64,000 nt of DNA from Deefgea salmonis (GTDB lineage: Bacteria; Pseudomonadota; Gammaproteobacteria; Burkholderiales; Chitinibacteraceae), in contig NZ_JAJAWG010000009.1 of assembly GCF_020531905.1 (NCBI RefSeq), forward strand, positions 1 to 64,000, read 5' to 3'. Below the pieces are notes generated by a model, which saw only the letters and a list, made by a program, of their open reading frames with translations, was not told where the DNA came from and did no database searches. Positions 16,945 to 25,507 of this stretch are shown piece by piece; within the stretch, counting starts at the first letter, position 1, and every line of letters starts with the position of its first letter. Position numbers and translations under genes: made by a program.

Positions 16945-18444
16945 TCAAGCGGATTGTTCTTGTTGGCTTAACGCCGCTTCAATGCGCTCGCACAAATGGC
17001 GAAGCACTGCAATCCGTGCATAATATTTGTTATTTGCCCCTACCCTGAGCCACGGTGAATTCGGAGTACTGGTTCGCTCAATTAAATCACTGGCGGCAGT
17101 AATATAGTCATCCCATTTTTCTCGGTTACGCCAATCTTCTTCGGTAATTTTGAAACGTTTATATTCAATCGCTTCGCGCTCATGAAAGCGGTTTAATTGC
17201 TCTTCATTACTAATCGCCAGCCAAAATTTAACCACCAGCACATTCGCGGCAGCAATTTGTGCTTCAAAATCATTGATTTCGCCATACGCCCGCATCCAAT
17301 CTGCACGGCTAGCAAAGCCCTCTACGCGCTCGACCAAGACGCGACCATACCAAGAGCGATCAAACAGCGTGAGTTGCCCATGCGGTGGCAGATGCCGCCA
17401 AAAGCGCCATAGATACGGCTGAGCACGTTCTTCTTCGGTCGGAGCGGCAATTGGAATGGTTCGATATTGCCGCGCATCTAAGGCGGCAGTAATCCGGCGA
17501 ATCGCACCGCCCTTACCCGCAGCATCCATACCTTCAAACACACAAACAACCGATATATTTTTAAATTTAGGCTGTCGAACTAAGCCATTGAGTCGACCTT
17601 GCCATGCTTCGAGCTGAATTTTGTAATCTTCTTTGCTTAAAACATAATCTAAGGGCAGTGTATCGAGCAGGCGAACGCCATCAATGGACGGCATTAAAGG
17701 CGCGGCATCGATGCGATTTTGCCGAACGGAGGCCCGTGCCATATGATGGCGAATCGCCTCTTCAATATGCCGACCGACTGAGATGTTGCGATAATTACTG
17801 TCTGAGCTCTCAACCACACGCCACGGTGCATCGGCTAAATTGGTTCGCAATAATAAATCGCGATAACGATCAATCATCTGATCATAATTTTTTAAAAACC
17901 ACCGATCCGATTCTTCAACTCGCCAAGCCGTGCGTGAATCTGCGCCAAGTTTTTTGATTTGCTTTTTTAGCTGATCTTTAGGCAAATGCAGCCAAAATTT
18001 TAAAACCAATACGCCTTCATCCGACAGCATTTTTTCTAACCGTAAAATTTTGGCCAACTCATGCTCATAAGCGATCGGTTCAGCCGCATCTTGCATTTGA
18101 TCCCACATCGGGCCGCTATACCAGCCACCAAAAAGAAGGGCCATCTTGCCTTTGGGCGGCAAGATCCGCCAATAGCGCCAAAATGGCGGTCGCGCCGCTT
18201 CTTCATCACTGGGCTGAGCAAACGCATGCGTGGCAATTAAGCGCGGATCTAACCACTTCAATAACAGATTGGCCACCTCACTTTTACCTGCGGTCGGCAC
18301 GCCGCCAAGCAAAATAACCACCTGAAAATCAGCGCGTTGTTTTAAATCGTATTGAATCGACAACAAGCTCTGCCGTAATTCAGTTTCAAATTGCTGATAA
18401 GCCTGCTTATCCAATTGATGCCCTAACTCTGCCGATTCAAACAT
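16945..18444 (-). CDS. pap: Polyphosphate:AMP phosphotransferase (double PPK2)
   Basis: A 499-residue cytoplasmic kinase with two PPK2 domains. It transfers phosphate from polyphosphate to AMP, giving ADP. The N-terminal domain (about 30-230) has a Walker A-like LLGGVPTAGKSE; the C-terminal domain (about 270-480) has the better FEGMDAAGKGG, the lid arginines and FDRSWYGRVLVERVEGF. Tandem PPK2 domains are the mark of class II PPK2. I start at the Met at 18444, which begins MFESAELGHQLDK as other family members do and has GGAGT upstream; the frame opens six codons earlier at 18462. No ppk1 or ppx is nearby. Confidence 0.92.
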   Translation of the reverse strand: MFESAELGHQLDKQAYQQFETELRQSLLSIQYDLKQRADFQVVILLGGVPTAGKSEVANLLLKWLDPRLIATHAFAQPSDEEAARPPFWRYWRILPPKGKMALLFGGWYSGPMWDQMQDAAEPIAYEHELAKILRLEKMLSDEGVLVLKFWLHLPKDQLKKQIKKLGADSRTAWRVEESDRWFLKNYDQMIDRYRDLLLRTNLADAPWRVVESSDSNYRNISVGRHIEEAIRHHMARASVRQNRIDAAPLMPSIDGVRLLDTLPLDYVLSKEDYKIQLEAWQGRLNGLVRQPKFKNISVVCVFEGMDAAGKGGAIRRITAALDARQYRTIPIAAPTEEERAQPYLWRFWRHLPPHGQLTLFDRSWYGRVLVERVEGFASRADWMRAYGEINDFEAQIAAANVLVVKFWLAISNEEQLNRFHEREAIEYKRFKITEEDWRNREKWDDYITAASDLIERTSTPNSPWLRVGANNKYYARIAVLRHLCERIEAALSQQEQSA

Positions 18445-18592
18445 ACACTGACTCCAAGTCATGATGCGCCATTATTCAGCGTTAGCCGCATTTCGGAAAG
18501 TCTTTGCTGATCAGGACAACCAGAAAAGCCATATCGATCGATGCAACCGGCTTAAATCAGCAAACGGTTCATCCACCACAACAAGACAGACG

Positions 18593-18617
18593 AAAAAAAA
18601 GAGGCTGACGCCTCTTT
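18593..18617 (-). terminator. erpA operon terminator
   Basis: Minus-strand AAAGAGGC and GCCTCTTT pair around a four-base loop, followed by eight T. It ends the argC-DUF6776-bactofilin-erpA transcript. Confidence 0.88.
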
Positions 18618-18641
18618 GATTTTTGAATCATGCTTGGATAT

Positions 18642-18992
18642 TTAAACCGAAAATGACGATCCACAGCCGCAAGTAGATTGTGCATTCGGATTTTTAATCG
18701 TAAATTGCGAGCCTTCAAGGCTTTCAACGTAATCAATTTCAGCGCCGACCAAATATTGATAGCTCATTGGATCAACCAATAAGGTCACACCATTTTTAGT
18801 AATCGGCGTGTCGTCTTCATTGACGATTTCGTCAAAAGTAAAACCATATTGAAAGCCTGAGCAGCCACCGCCCGTCACGAAGACGCGCAATTTCAAATCT
18901 GGATTACCTTCTTCCAAAATCAATTCATTGACTTTACTGGCCGCATTATCGGTAAAGACAAAAGGAAGTGGCATCTCGGTTTCAGTGGTCAT
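18642..18992 (-). CDS. erpA: Iron-sulfur cluster insertion protein ErpA
   Basis: A 116-residue A-type carrier. The three cluster-binding cysteines are present: C44 in [11 protein letters not shown] and C108/C110 in TCGCGSSF at the C-terminus. It passes Fe-S clusters to targets such as the IspG/IspH isoprenoid enzymes. GGAG five bases before the ATG at 18992 decides the start over an in-frame codon at 19007. It is last in the argC-DUF6776-bactofilin-erpA series, an order common in betaproteobacteria. Confidence 0.96.
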   Translation of the reverse strand: MTTETEMPLPFVFTDNAASKVNELILEEGNPDLKLRVFVTGGGCSGFQYGFTFDEIVNEDDTPITKNGVTLLVDPMSYQYLVGAEIDYVESLEGSQFTIKNPNAQSTCGCGSSFSV

Positions 18993-19062
18993 AACAGCTC
19001 CGCCCATAATAGTTGACTAAATTGATAGGGTATATTATCCACGTCTGGCCCAGCAAGGTCAA

Positions 19063-19479
19063 TCACTCTGCCTTGCTGTCCGCTACACGTGGCAAATCAT
19101 CAATGGCCATCTCTTCACGCTGGCCATTGTGCACATGAATTAATCGCCCATCGACAATCGCACCGGGGTGCATTTCTAGCGTTTTATACGCTAAATCACC
19201 ACGAATTCGCGATTTACTCTGCAATTCAACATAGTGACTGACTTCGATTGGCCCACAAATTTCACCATTTAAAATCAAATGCGAGCACACCACTTTGCCT
19301 TCGATTTTGGCCTTATCACTCACCACCAAAGTGCCGTTTTTTTCATCGGTCATACTCACATCACCGATAATGGCACCGTCTAAACGCAGGCCACCAGCAA
19401 ACTTCACATGCCCAGTCACCGTCGTGCCTTGACCAATCAGGCTATCAATTTTGGTGCTGCCTTTTTTCTTATTAAACAC
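19063..19479 (-). CDS. Bactofilin family cytoskeletal protein
   Basis: A 138-residue protein with a short basic tail (MFNKKKGSTK) and a continuous right-handed beta-helix pattern of Gly/Val/Ile repeats (GTTVTGHVKFAGGLRLDGAI, KIEGKVVCSHLILNGEICG, SRIRGDLAYKTLEM). Bactofilins polymerise into filaments at the inner membrane and act in cell shape or polar organisation. The start codon is GTG, with AGGGG upstream. It lies ten bases from the DUF6776 stop, so the two are co-transcribed. Confidence 0.92.
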   Translation of the reverse strand: MFNKKKGSTKIDSLIGQGTTVTGHVKFAGGLRLDGAIIGDVSMTDEKNGTLVVSDKAKIEGKVVCSHLILNGEICGPIEVSHYVELQSKSRIRGDLAYKTLEMHPGAIVDGRLIHVHNGQREEMAIDDLPRVADSKAE

Positions 19480-19489
19480 ACACGTCCCC

Positions 19490-20209
19490 TTAGATTTTTT
19501 TTTGGCAACTGGCTAATACTTTACTGCCTTCTGGCTCTACAAAACGGACTTCCATCACCAATGGGCCCGTTGCACCGACGGGTAATTCAAACTCACCTTC
19601 GGCACGATGATAGTGCGCCACCGCAATCGATGCGCCTTGCGTATTGGCGGTCAATTGCTGTTTTTTTCCGGCAAGCTGATATTGCAAACTAACGAATAAA
19701 CGCCCAGCCAGTTCGGTTGTTTTGTCCGTCCCCTGTACCAATAACAAACGATAACGCAGTCGATCAACGCTACTGGTTTGCAATTCACAAGCCACAAAAC
19801 TGGCAGAGCGATTTCTATCATTGCTTTGTAATAAAGATTCAAAGAACGATAAAGTTTCTCGCGTAATGGCGAAATCTTGCTGCAAGGCAGTCAGTTCACG
19901 CTTGAGCGCATCTCGCTCAGCGCCCACAACAGTGAGCTGTTGCGAGACTAACGCTTGGCTTTTTTGCACAGCATCAACTTGTTGCTGCAAACTTTGTACT
20001 TGATTTTTCTGCCGAGCGAAATGGCTAGACTCCCATTTTTCTTTGCGGTATTCGCCCAGCTGCATGCCAGCATAAAGCGCGCCCAGCAATACCCCCATGA
20101 GTAGCGCAATACGAAAAAATTTTGCTTTGAGAGTAAGCTGAGGGCGTAGCGACAAAGGCGTCGCAGTCATGCGCGCCCTTTGTGAACGATAGAGGCGTTT
20201 AATTGGCAT
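19490..20209 (-). CDS. DUF6776-type membrane coiled-coil protein
   Basis: A 239-residue protein with a basic N-terminus, one membrane span (about 32-50), a coiled coil (about 55-120) and a C-terminal beta domain (about 128-235) with SFVACELQTSSVDRLRYRLLL and LVMEVRFVEPEG. It matches, by pattern and by position between argC and bactofilin, a betaproteobacterial family of unknown role. It may be a periplasmic partner of the bactofilin. The ATG at 20209 overlaps the argC end region (argC stop, GTG, ATG), indicating translational coupling. Confidence 0.8.
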   Translation of the reverse strand: MPIKRLYRSQRARMTATPLSLRPQLTLKAKFFRIALLMGVLLGALYAGMQLGEYRKEKWESSHFARQKNQVQSLQQQVDAVQKSQALVSQQLTVVGAERDALKRELTALQQDFAITRETLSFFESLLQSNDRNRSASFVACELQTSSVDRLRYRLLLVQGTDKTTELAGRLFVSLQYQLAGKKQQLTANTQGASIAVAHYHRAEGEFELPVGATGPLVMEVRFVEPEGSKVLASCQKKI

Positions 20210-20212
20210 CAC

Positions 20213-21256
20213 TTAAGGCAGCAATGGCACAACATCTAAACCATGCTGTTCAGGCAGACCAAACATCAAGTTCATCACCTGCACTGATTGCCCTGAAGCG
20301 CCTTTAACCAGATTGTCTTCTACCACCAGTATCACCAGCAAATCGCCATTCCCCGGGCGGTGCACGGCAATACGTGCGGTATTACTGCCGCGTACTGAGC
20401 GGGTTTCTGGGCAAGAACCCGCTGGCATTACATCAACAAACGGCTCAGCAGCGAAACGATCTTCAAAGAGTTTTTGCACATCCGCCGCTTTACCCGCGTC
20501 CGTTAAGCGCGCATAAATCGTCGAATGAATACCACGAATCATCGGCGTAAGATGCGGAACAAAGGTCAACTCAACGGGTGCGCCGTGAATTGCAGATAAC
20601 CCTTGCATGATTTCTGGCGAGTGGCGATGACCTTTTACGGCATAGGCTTTAAAGTTGTCGCTGCTTTCCGCAAACAAAGTACCCACTTCGGCTTTACGGC
20701 CAGCACCGGAAACACCCGATTTGCAATCGGCGATAATGCCGCTGGTTTCAATCAATTGCAGGCCATTTTCAATCAGCGGCAATAAACCGAGTTGTACCGA
20801 CGTTGGGTAGCAGCCTGCCATACCAATCAAACGTGCGTTTTGGATGGCCGCGCGATTCACTTCTGGCAAACCGTACACCGCTTCAGCGAGTAAATCGGTA
20901 CAGCTGTGCGCCATCGCGTACCATTTTTCAAATTCAACCGGATCTTTGAGGCGGAAATCAGCAGCCAAATCGATGACTTTAACGCCCGCATCAAGCAATT
21001 CACGCGCTTGCGCCATCGCCACACCATGTGGCGTGGCAAAAAATACGACATCGCACTCGGTCAGTTTGGCGTCTTCAGGGCTAGAAAAAGCAATCTCAAC
21101 GTGGCCACGTAGACTAGGAAACATCTCGGATACTTTCATGCCGGCTTCTTTACGCGAAGTGACCGCCTTGAGTTCCACATCAGGATGGCGCGACAATAAA
21201 CGCAGCAATTCAACCCCTGTGTACCCCGTACCACCCACAATCCCAACCTTGATCAT
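20213..21256 (-). CDS. argC: N-acetyl-gamma-glutamyl-phosphate reductase
   Basis: A 347-residue arginine biosynthesis enzyme that reduces N-acetylglutamyl phosphate to the semialdehyde with NADPH. It has the N-terminal Rossmann motif [15 protein letters not shown], the catalytic Cys in [13 protein letters not shown], and the conserved GHRHSPEI histidine segment. GGGAG before the ATG at 21256 sets the start; the frame extends upstream to 21355 through non-conserved residues. First gene of the argC-DUF6776-bactofilin-erpA operon, behind the rpsI terminator. Confidence 0.97.
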   Translation of the reverse strand: MIKVGIVGGTGYTGVELLRLLSRHPDVELKAVTSRKEAGMKVSEMFPSLRGHVEIAFSSPEDAKLTECDVVFFATPHGVAMAQARELLDAGVKVIDLAADFRLKDPVEFEKWYAMAHSCTDLLAEAVYGLPEVNRAAIQNARLIGMAGCYPTSVQLGLLPLIENGLQLIETSGIIADCKSGVSGAGRKAEVGTLFAESSDNFKAYAVKGHRHSPEIMQGLSAIHGAPVELTFVPHLTPMIRGIHSTIYARLTDAGKAADVQKLFEDRFAAEPFVDVMPAGSCPETRSVRGSNTARIAVHRPGNGDLLVILVVEDNLVKGASGQSVQVMNLMFGLPEQHGLDVVPLLP

Positions 21257-21299
21257 GCTCTTCTCCCTGTTCAAATTATCACCGCGATAATAAAACAAA

Positions 21300-21385
21300 A
21301 CACTAGAGCGTGGGGAATAGGGAAGAGGGAATAACAAAGAAAAACCATTCCCCAATCACGACTCCCAACCACTCGGTCGATAGAC
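21300..21385. repeat. GGGAATA-type low-complexity insert before argC
   Basis: This stretch between argC and the rpsI terminator is built of GGGAATAGGGAAGAGGGAAT and its mirror CATTCCCCAATCACGACTCCC, which can pair GGGGAAT with ATTCCCC. It contains no reading frame and looks like a degenerate intergenic repeat. Confidence 0.4.
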
Positions 21386-21387
21386 GT

Positions 21388-21412
21388 AAAAAAGCCACCC
21401 CGCAGGATGGCT
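21388..21412 (-). terminator. rplM-rpsI terminator
   Basis: Minus-strand AGCCATCC and GGGTGGCT pair around TGCG, followed by a T run. It lies just beyond rpsI. Confidence 0.8.
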
Positions 21413-21439
21413 CTTTGATCCAAACAATCTGTAAACGAA

Positions 21440-21832
21440 TTAACGTTTAGAGAATTGTTTACGACGACGTGCGCCGCGTAGACCGACTTTCTTACGTTCA
21501 ACTTCACGAGCGTCACGAGTAACCAGACCAGCCGATTTCAGAGTTGGTTTCAACGCTGCATCGTACTGAATCAAGGCACGAGTGATACCGTGACGAACCG
21601 CGCCAGCTTGGCCAGATTCGCCGCCGCCAACCACGTTTACCATGATGTCGAAAGCTTCAAGATTGCTAGTCAACACGAGTGGTTGACGAACGATCATACG
21701 GCCAGTTTCACGAGCAAAATATTGGTCCAATGCTTTGCCGTTAACGATGATTTGGCCAGTACCTTTTGCCAAGAACACACGAGCTACAGAGCTCTTGCGG
21801 CGGCCAGTACCATAATTATATTTACCTACCAT
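21440..21832 (-). CDS. rpsI: 30S ribosomal protein S9
   Basis: A 130-residue protein of normal length. The N-terminus has [17 protein letters not shown]; the C-terminus has [22 protein letters not shown], the basic tail that reaches the ribosomal P site, ending Lys-Arg. It is co-transcribed with rplM, 29 bases upstream. Confidence 0.98.
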   Translation of the reverse strand: MVGKYNYGTGRRKSSVARVFLAKGTGQIIVNGKALDQYFARETGRMIVRQPLVLTSNLEAFDIMVNVVGGGESGQAGAVRHGITRALIQYDAALKPTLKSAGLVTRDAREVERKKVGLRGARRRKQFSKR

Positions 21833-21861
21833 GATGCAATTCCTTTAAGTTTTGCGATCGC

Positions 21862-22290
21862 TTAGAGAGCAAGAGTTTTAGGTTCTTGCGCAGTGTGCGG
21901 ATGTTCGCCACCGGCATAAACTTTCATTTTCTTGATCATTGCGTAGCCCAATGGGCCTTTTGGTAACATGCCTTTAACAGCAAATTCCAACGCACGGCCA
22001 GGAAATTTCGTTTGCATTTCAGTGAAGGTACGCTCGTAAATACCGCCTGGGTGACCAGTGTGACGGTAATAAATCTTAGCCGTTGCTTTATCGCCAGTAA
22101 CGCGGATCTTGTCTGCGTTTACCACAACGATGTAGTCGCCGGTATCGACGTGCGGAGTGTATTCAGCTTTATGTTTGCCACGCAGGCGTTTGGCGATCTC
22201 GGCAGCGAGACGGCCCAGCACTAAGTCTGTGGCGTCCACAACGAACCACTCGCGCTTCACCTCGTGCGGCTTGGCAGAAAAGGTTTTCAT
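21862..22290 (-). CDS. rplM: 50S ribosomal protein L13
   Basis: A 142-residue protein, normal length, early-assembling on 23S r[43 protein letters not shown] and the [20 protein letters not shown] region are typical. The start at 22290 matches the family; the open frame continues to 22407 across the promoter and is not coding. It leads the rplM-rpsI operon. Confidence 0.98.
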   Translation of the reverse strand: MKTFSAKPHEVKREWFVVDATDLVLGRLAAEIAKRLRGKHKAEYTPHVDTGDYIVVVNADKIRVTGDKATAKIYYRHTGHPGGIYERTFTEMQTKFPGRALEFAVKGMLPKGPLGYAMIKKMKVYAGGEHPHTAQEPKTLAL

Positions 22291-22329
22291 GACTGCTAGT
22301 CCACGTTTTTGAATTTGAGAAAGTCGCGG

Positions 22330-22359
22330 ATTGTAGCGGGTTAAATGCCACTCTGTCAA
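22330..22359 (-). promoter_or_regulatory. rplM-rpsI promoter
   Basis: Minus strand TTGACA (22359-22354), 18-base spacer, TACAAT (22335-22330), about 40 bases before the rplM start. The -35 is a perfect consensus. GC-rich bases follow the -10, as in ribosomal promoters. Confidence 0.8.
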
Positions 22360-22390
22360 ATGCATTTGCAAACAGATTCCAATCCAGGAC

Positions 22391-22484
22391 AAAAAAAACG
22401 CAATCAAGGCATGCCTAGATTGCGCGAAATCCTACCAAATAAATGGAGGATGGAGGAGACGACATCGAGCAAAGCCCAATGTCG
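22391..22484 (-). ncRNA. Candidate small RNA with CU-rich anti-SD motifs
   Basis: About 94 nt on the minus strand. The expected start is near 22484, seven bases after a GATAAT -10. The 5' end folds as CGACAT-GGGC-ttt-GCTC-ATGTCG (22484-22460). An unpaired stretch (22459-22444) reads TCTCCTCCATCCTCC, twice matching the anti-Shine-Dalgarno core CCTCC. The 3' end is an independent terminator: CGCAATC pairs with GATTGCG (22424-22399) and is followed by eight T (22398-22391). It lies ahead of rplM but is separated from the rplM promoter, so it is not simply a leader. No coding frame fits. This is a prediction from promoter, structure and terminator. Confidence 0.6.
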
Positions 22485-22490
22485 CCGTCG

Positions 22491-22519
22491 ATTATCACAG
22501 AAATTTAGGTGTAAGACAA
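22491..22519 (-). promoter_or_regulatory. Promoter of the small RNA candidate
   Basis: Minus strand TTGTCT (22519-22514), exact 17-base spacer, GATAAT (22496-22491). Four of six and five of six bases match the sigma-70 consensus. Confidence 0.6.
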
Positions 22520-22666
22520 CCAAGTTGTCAGCACTGCGACCAATGGTTACAAGCCAAATAGACTGGATCAATTTATACCATCGCGCCATCGCTTCGCCCG
22601 CCTTTCCCCGTTAGAATAGTGACCGATATTCCATCGTATTTCCTTAATACCAAGGACAAATGAACT

Positions 22667-23086
22667 ATGAAAGTACGCATTAAATGGGTCGAAGAAGTGA
22701 GCTTTTTGGCGCAGTCCGAATCTGGCCATGCGGTGCTAATGGATGGCCCGCCTGAAGGCGGAGGGCGTAACCTCGGGCCACGGCCGATGGAGATGCTCTT
22801 GATGGGGATGGCAGGCTGTTCTAGCTATGATGTCGTCCACATCCTTAAAAAAGGCCGTGCTGACATTAGAGACTGTGTGCTTGAGGTGGATGCCGAACGC
22901 GCTACAACCGATCCCAAGGTTTTCACCAAAATTCATTTACATTTTATTGTGACCGGCAAAGCACTAAAAACGGAAGCCGTTGAGCGGGCGATCAAATTAT
23001 CGGCCGAAAAATACTGCTCTGCGTCGATTATGCTCGGCCAAGTTGTCGCCATTACACATGATTTCAGCGTAATTGAAGCCGATTAA
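22667..23086 (+). CDS. OsmC family peroxiredoxin-like protein
   Basis: A 139-residue protein of the OsmC/Ohr fold, YhfA-like subgroup. The two redox cysteines are visible: MGMAGCSSYDVVHIL (about C51) and AEKYCSASIMLG (about C117). DGPPEGGGRNLGPRPMEMLL is the usual preceding loop. Members reduce organic peroxides; this subgroup's substrate is not established. It is transcribed alone and shares a terminator with the convergent channel gene. Confidence 0.9.
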   Translation: MKVRIKWVEEVSFLAQSESGHAVLMDGPPEGGGRNLGPRPMEMLLMGMAGCSSYDVVHILKKGRADIRDCVLEVDAERATTDPKVFTKIHLHFIVTGKALKTEAVERAIKLSAEKYCSASIMLGQVVAITHDFSVIEAD

Positions 23087-23104
23087 TTCGCAGGCTTGCC
23101 ACAA

Positions 23105-23140
23105 TAAAAAACGGCAAGAAAGCGATTCTTGCCGTTTTTA
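23105..23140. terminator. Bidirectional terminator
   Basis: AAAAACGGCAAGAA pairs with TTCTTGCCGTTTTT around a short loop, ending the osmC-like gene and the opposing channel gene. Confidence 0.9.
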
Positions 23141-23168
23141 ATTCAATGCTGATGAACGAGTCTAATGA

Positions 23169-23975
23169 TTACGAATGCGCGGCAACTGCTTGACGGCGAA
23201 AAATCCACGCATACGGCAAGCCAATAAATAAAGCCCCACCCACAATATTACCGAGTGTTGCGGGCAATAAATTATGCAGTAAAAAATCACCCCAGCTGGC
23301 ATCTAGCCCAAGCAACATTGCTGCAGGAATAAAGAACATATTTGCAATACTATGCTCCATGCCCAGCGCAACAAATGCCATAACTGGCAACCAAATCCCC
23401 ATCATGCGACCCAGCGTATCTTTCGCTGAATAGCCCTGCCAAGCGGCAACACAAACCAAAATATTGGCCAAAACACCTTTAAAGAAGGTAACCATAAATG
23501 GATTTTCTAATTTGTGATGTGCAATAGAGAGTAAATAGAGCGTTGCAGAATCATTGGGCTTAAAGATGCCCGTCATATAGGCAAAGGCCCAAGCCGTGAA
23601 TAATGCGCCCATAAAATTACCCAAATAAGAGAGCCCCCACACTCTGGCCACTGCTCGCTTGGCCAATAAATTGCGTTGCAATGGCACCATTTGTGTTGCG
23701 CAATTACTGGTAAATAGGTCTACCCCTGTCAACACCACCGCAATAAAACCCAAAGGAAAAACCGCGCCAAATAATAATTTGCCTAAGCCAGGATTGCCCT
23801 GCATTAACTCTGGCGACCCACCAGCGACATAAACCGCGAGCAAAGCTCCCAGAGAAATAAACATACCGCCGATAATGGCCATAACCGCTAATCGTGAACA
23901 AGGCAGCGCAGACTTTTCTAAAGCACTGTGTTCTACATAATCAACAATGGCAGAAGGAGCTAACATCCCATTCAT
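23169..23975 (-). CDS. Formate/nitrite transporter family channel
   Basis: A 268-residue inner membrane protein with six hydrophobic segments and the FNT features: VLTGVDLFTSNCA before TM3 and EHSIANMFFIPAAML in the fifth half-helix. FNT pentamers conduct formate, nitrite, hydrosulfide or acetate. Which one cannot be told here, since neither pfl nor nir genes are adjacent. It could be FocA- or NirC-like. It stands alone. The upstream gap carries a 126-base inverted-repeat element. Confidence 0.9.
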   Translation of the reverse strand: MNGMLAPSAIVDYVEHSALEKSALPCSRLAVMAIIGGMFISLGALLAVYVAGGSPELMQGNPGLGKLLFGAVFPLGFIAVVLTGVDLFTSNCATQMVPLQRNLLAKRAVARVWGLSYLGNFMGALFTAWAFAYMTGIFKPNDSATLYLLSIAHHKLENPFMVTFFKGVLANILVCVAAWQGYSAKDTLGRMMGIWLPVMAFVALGMEHSIANMFFIPAAMLLGLDASWGDFLLHNLLPATLGNIVGGALFIGLPYAWIFRRQAVAAHS

Positions 23976-23997
23976 ATCAAGGCCTGCACTTCTAATT

Positions 23998-24123
23998 ATT
24001 TAGATGGCGCTATTTTATAACGTGCATACCCATAACAAGCGGCAGTATTGCCATGACGTTGGTATTGAATACGACAAATCTGATCTGGCGCAAGTTCTAG
24101 CAGGGCTAGCTAGCCATCTAAAT
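23998..24123. repeat. 126-bp element with 11-bp perfect terminal inverted repeats
   Basis: ATTTAGATGGC (23998-24008) is mirrored exactly by GCCATCTAAAT (24113-24123). The interior has no reading frame but includes GGCAGTATTGCC and GGCTAGCTAGCC palindromes. It fills the gap between the channel gene and coq7. It resembles a small non-autonomous element or a large hairpin. No clear target duplication is seen. Confidence 0.5.
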
Positions 24124-24156
24124 CCTCACAATATGCTATTTAACTTTAAAAATTGA

Positions 24157-24795
24157 TCAAAAACGATAACTCAGCTGTGTCATTAACTTAGAAGTTAGCT
24201 GCATCAATTGCAGCACAGGTCGCGGCAAAGGGACTGCCCCCATTTGATCCGCCAATTCGGCATGACTCATTTCGTCTAGATACATTTGCGAAACAATGGC
24301 TCGGCTTTTTTCATCCTGTTGCGGTAGCTCAGAGAGGTGACTTTGCAAATGTGCCCCTACTTGTCGTTCAGTTTCGGCCAAAAACCCCAAATTCCATTTG
24401 TCACCGATCACCCCAGCGGCAACACCCATCGCCAATGAGCCAGCATACCACAATGGATTAAGCACACTGCGATGACTACCTAGCTCAGCCAAACGACGCT
24501 GAGTCCAAGCTAAATGCTCCACCTCCTCATCGGCGGCATGGCGTAATGCTTGCCGTGCTGCGGGGTCTCTCGCTGTCAACGCTTGCCCTTGATACAGCGC
24601 TTGCGCGCACACTTCGCCGCAGTGATTCACCCGCATCAATCCTGCTGCGTGCGCTTTTTCTGCGCTACTCATTTCTGCATCGTCAATTTTGGCATCAGGA
24701 TGCGCCCGAGCACTCACCGCAGGTGCAGCTAAAGTGCGCAACACCGTGTCAAATTCAGTAATAAATTGGTCCAAAGAAGGTAATTTCAGCATCAT
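24157..24795 (-). CDS. coq7: 3-demethoxyubiquinol 3-hydroxylase Coq7
   Basis: A 212-residue ferritin-like di-iron monooxygenase of ubiquinone synthesis, membrane-associated, hydroxylating the benzoquinol ring. Both metal-binding repeats are present: E61 in VNHCGEVCAQALYQGQAL with E91-V-E-H94 in ADEEVEHLAW, and FLAETERQVG with DEMSHAELA near the C-terminus. AAGGAG five bases before ATG-ATG supports the start. Transcribed alone, divergently from ppiA. Confidence 0.95.
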   Translation of the reverse strand: MMLKLPSLDQFITEFDTVLRTLAAPAVSARAHPDAKIDDAEMSSAEKAHAAGLMRVNHCGEVCAQALYQGQALTARDPAARQALRHAADEEVEHLAWTQRRLAELGSHRSVLNPLWYAGSLAMGVAAGVIGDKWNLGFLAETERQVGAHLQSHLSELPQQDEKSRAIVSQMYLDEMSHAELADQMGAVPLPRPVLQLMQLTSKLMTQLSYRF

Positions 24796-24881
24796 CAGTT
24801 CTCCTTAAGCTGGCAATTCTACACTGTGCACATGTTATGATTGCGAGATTGTATTTTTACCCCCAATTTGCAGGAATTTTC

Positions 24882-25481
24882 ATGAAACGCTTCGTTATCG
24901 CCGCCGCTTTAGCACTGTCAAGCTTGACCGCTATCGCCGCCAATCCGCAAGTCGAGCTCAACACCAGCAAAGGTAAAATCATCGTTGAACTCTACCCAGA
25001 GCAAGCGCCGATCTCGGTGGCTAATTTTTTGCAATATGTAAAAAGCAAACATTATGACGGCACGATTTTTCATCGTGTAGTGCCTGGATTTGTAGTGCAA
25101 GGTGGTGGTTACGATGCCAAACAAGAACAAAAACCAACTAAAGCATCAATTCAAAATGAAGCCAAAATCACGGCTGAAAAAGGCTTGAAAAATGACCGTG
25201 GGATGTTGGCCATGGCCAGAACCGGCCAGCCGCATTCGGCGACCAGCCAGTTTTATATCAATCTAAAAAACAATGACGCTTTAAATTACCCATCATTTGA
25301 TGGCTGGGGTTACGCGGTATTTGGTAAAGTATTAAGTGGTATGGACGTCGCGGATCAAATGGCAAAAGTAAATTTACTGCCTGGCGATACCCCAGCCGAG
25401 CCGATCATTTTAATCAGCGCCAAAGAATTAGCCGCCAAGCCAGAAAAAGCCAGTGCCAGCAAAAGTAGCACCAGCAAATAA
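24882..25481 (+). CDS. ppiA: Periplasmic peptidyl-prolyl isomerase (cyclophilin A type)
   Basis: A 199-residue cyclophilin with a cleavable signal peptide (MKRFVIAAALALSSLTAIAA). The catalytic core has FHRVVPGFVVQGGGY, ATSQFYINLKNN and [11 protein letters not shown] Lys/Ser-rich tail ends the protein. It speeds cis-trans proline isomerisation of exported proteins. AGGA before the ATG at 24882 supports this start; the open frame continues upstream to 24837. It lies 26 bases ahead of the cytoplasmic paralogue, probably one transcript. Confidence 0.93.
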   Translation: MKRFVIAAALALSSLTAIAANPQVELNTSKGKIIVELYPEQAPISVANFLQYVKSKHYDGTIFHRVVPGFVVQGGGYDAKQEQKPTKASIQNEAKITAEKGLKNDRGMLAMARTGQPHSATSQFYINLKNNDALNYPSFDGWGYAVFGKVLSGMDVADQMAKVNLLPGDTPAEPIILISAKELAAKPEKASASKSSTSK

Positions 25482-25507
25482 TTTATATTTTTTAAAGGAC
25501 AAAACAG

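Noticed and set aside
21256-21355. Longer argC start
   Set aside because: The extra residues fall in the low-complexity repeat and precede the conserved first strand of the Rossmann fold.
22404-22589. Minus-strand frame of 61 codons overlapping the small RNA
   Set aside because: It runs through the terminator hairpin and has no ribosome-binding site or protein-like composition.
23976-24156. FNR site for the formate/nitrite channel gene
   Set aside because: No TTGAT-N4-ATCAA-like sequence was found in the gap.
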